From Antedon mediterranea (Eukaryota; Echinodermata; Crinoidea; Comatulida; Antedonidae), in assembly GCF_964355755.1 (NCBI RefSeq), contig NC_092674.1, forward strand, positions 12,899,001 to 12,963,000: a DNA stretch of 64,000 nt, given 5' to 3'. The notes beneath the pieces were generated by a model. It made no database searches, was not told the DNA's origin, and was given only the letters and a program-made list of their open reading frames with translations. Shown here piece by piece: positions 62,773 through 64,000 of this stretch (its first letter is position 1; each line of letters starts with the position of its first letter). The position numbers and the translations under genes are program-made.

Positions 62773-62913
62773 TTTCCATGTCTGTATGACAAATCTTCGA
62801 TTGGTTTAAAAAAACGGGATACACAAGTTGAGGCATGGAAAAGGGTGAAAGAAATTAGTGTTGTTGACAATCCAGAAACTTTGTATAAAACCATCAGAGA
62901 TTGGTTTACAATG
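62773..62913 (+). CDS. MADF (Myb/SANT-like) domain exon or fragment
   Basis: 47 open codons run between AG (GTAAGACAG|) and a donor-like ATG|GTAGGC. They encode FPCLYDKSSIGLKKRDTQVE, then AWKRVKEISVV and TIRDWF. This matches the first two helices of MADF domains (P-x-LYD-x-S...Y/L-K-x-R-x-x-x-x-AW-x-x-I) and the start of the third (the LRDxF-like part). MADF domains bind DNA in transcription factors and in accessory proteins of PIF/Harbinger-type transposons. The acceptor lacks a pyrimidine tract. The upstream codons VRQ also fit the family, preceded by TAG, so it may be a pseudogene piece. No other exon found. Confidence 0.55.
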
Positions 62914-63430
62914 GTAGGCATAGGCTAGGCCTAGCCCATACATGCCTACAATACATACAATAGGCCTACAAAGCCTTGATAAAGGGCAAATCTCCCAGGC
63001 CTCTATAGGCATAGGCCTATAAGCCTAATTTAAATAATAGGCCTAAATAATAATATTACTGGACCTAGCTAGGTAGAATCAGCGTTGCCAGCGATAAAAT
63101 TTAAATTATGCCGTATCCTGTCTCAAATAATGCAAGATTGGGAAAAATAATGCCAGATCCCCAAAATCTGGCCCTAAACAGCGCCACCAACGGTTGTATG
63201 TCTAATAAACGTTTGTAAAACCCCAACTGATACAAAATAGGGCCTTAATTGTATCCCTATGTCGTTCAAAAATTGTATTTTTATTTTTGTGAGTAATAAC
63301 TAATAATTCTAAAAATATCTGGGGTGCGAAAATGGTAATTGCAAATGAAACAAACACCAACCCACGAACCCTTACTCCCCCCCCCACCCCCCAAAAAAAC
63401 CTGTTACAGGCATGGAAATTTAGAATTTTT
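62914..63430. other. AGGCCT-rich stretch
   Basis: Dense in TAGGCCTA-type words (62,930-63,060), followed by a C-rich run at about 63,375. No gene recognised. Confidence 0.35.
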
Positions 63431-63439
63431 GAGCTGAAA

Positions 63440-64000
63440 TATGAGAGCTGCTTGATCTTTGCACTTAATTTCAAATATGAAAGGATCTTAGCCCACCATA
63501 ATTAGAAAATGGCAATTATAATTTTAAATAGGAAATAAAAATATATATTAAGTGTCTCCAGGACCTCAGCCCCACCATGGTTGATAAGAAAATTTTTGAA
63601 AAATGCTGATGGCCGGAAATGCCATCTTAATTTAAAATATGAAATAAAAATATATTTATTAGTGTCTCCAGAATCTTAGCCTACCATAGTTTGAAAATGG
63701 CAATTATAATTGAAAATAGGAAATCAAAATTATATTAAGTGTCTCCAACCATGGTGGGGCTGAGGTACAAAAATTTGGAAAAATAGAGCTGCTCGATGGC
63801 CGGCGGAAATGGCACTTAATTTCAGATATGAAATAAAAATATATTTATTAGTACCTCCAGGATCTTAGCCCACCATAGTTCGAAAGTGGCAATTATAATT
63901 TAAAATAGGAAATAAAAATATATATTAAGTGTCTCCAGGACCTCAGCTCCACCATGGCTGGTGCTGAGGTAAGAAAATTTGGAAAAATAGAGCTGCTCAA
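63440..64000. repeat. ~188-bp tandem repeat running off the window
   Basis: ATCTTAGCCCACCATAGTT-type words recur at 63,484, 63,673 and 63,861. Within each unit a related half (CTCAGCCCCACCATGG) recurs. At least three units; the array is cut by the window end. Confidence 0.85.

Overview
The window is AT-rich eukaryotic DNA with spliced, mostly decayed coding pieces and a very high load of mobile and tandem repeats. The palindromic word AGGCCT (usually TAGGCCTA) recurs throughout. Together with an RTE-type LINE, tRNA-derived SINEs, a Penelope-like hammerhead motif and an ankyrin exon, this fits a marine invertebrate deuterostome, most likely an echinoderm. That assignment is an inference. No complete host gene is present.

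Layout. 1-3.8 kb: remnant of a Ty3/gypsy-like LTR retroelement between two 0.55 kb direct repeats. 4.8-5.4 kb: a MITE flanked by TTAA, with a truncated inverted second copy at 58.9-59.4 kb. 5.85-8.21 kb: a foldback transposon with about 0.5 kb inverted arms, an exact 8-bp target duplication and a SINE nested inside. 9.3-16.4 kb: a 7 kb element with inverted CACAGC ends, long tandem arrays at both ends and degenerate spliced coding pieces between. 17.6-21.1 kb: a nearly intact RTE LINE with one in-frame stop, probably sitting in an older pogo-like element. 22.5 kb: one clean ankyrin-repeat exon on the minus strand, the best host-gene trace. 24.8-30 kb: a 35-bp minisatellite and a diverged direct duplication.

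29,998-49,526 is the most striking part. A 19.5 kb element interrupts the second copy of that duplication. The first copy, still uninterrupted at 26,941, serves as the empty site and shows a 2-bp duplication (AT). Nested inside its GATATC satellite is a second 14.8 kb element (31,085-45,916) with 13-bp CCCAGCTAGCAAT ends and a 2-bp duplication (CA). Both elements, the 9.3-16.4 kb element and a single end at 46,264 share one design: a terminus beginning C(C/A)CAG, a 2-bp target duplication where both ends are visible, and long subterminal arrays built from short palindromic words. The arrays flank an AT-rich interior with small intron-containing genes. No catalytic transposase domain was recognised, so these may be non-autonomous 'satellite-armed' transposons.

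50-64 kb: a CAGTGGCGG-ended element, 21-bp minisatellites, an L1/Tx1-like reverse-transcriptase fragment on the minus strand, a 0.75 kb dispersed duplication, small MITEs with GGTTCCCACT ends, an 805 bp foldback with a 6-bp duplication, a MADF (Myb/SANT-like) exon, and a 188-bp tandem repeat running off the window.

As a system, the window is mainly layered transposition. Nested insertions allow relative dating: duplication first, then the 19.5 kb element, then the 14.8 kb element inside it. The few coding traces are mostly transposon-derived.
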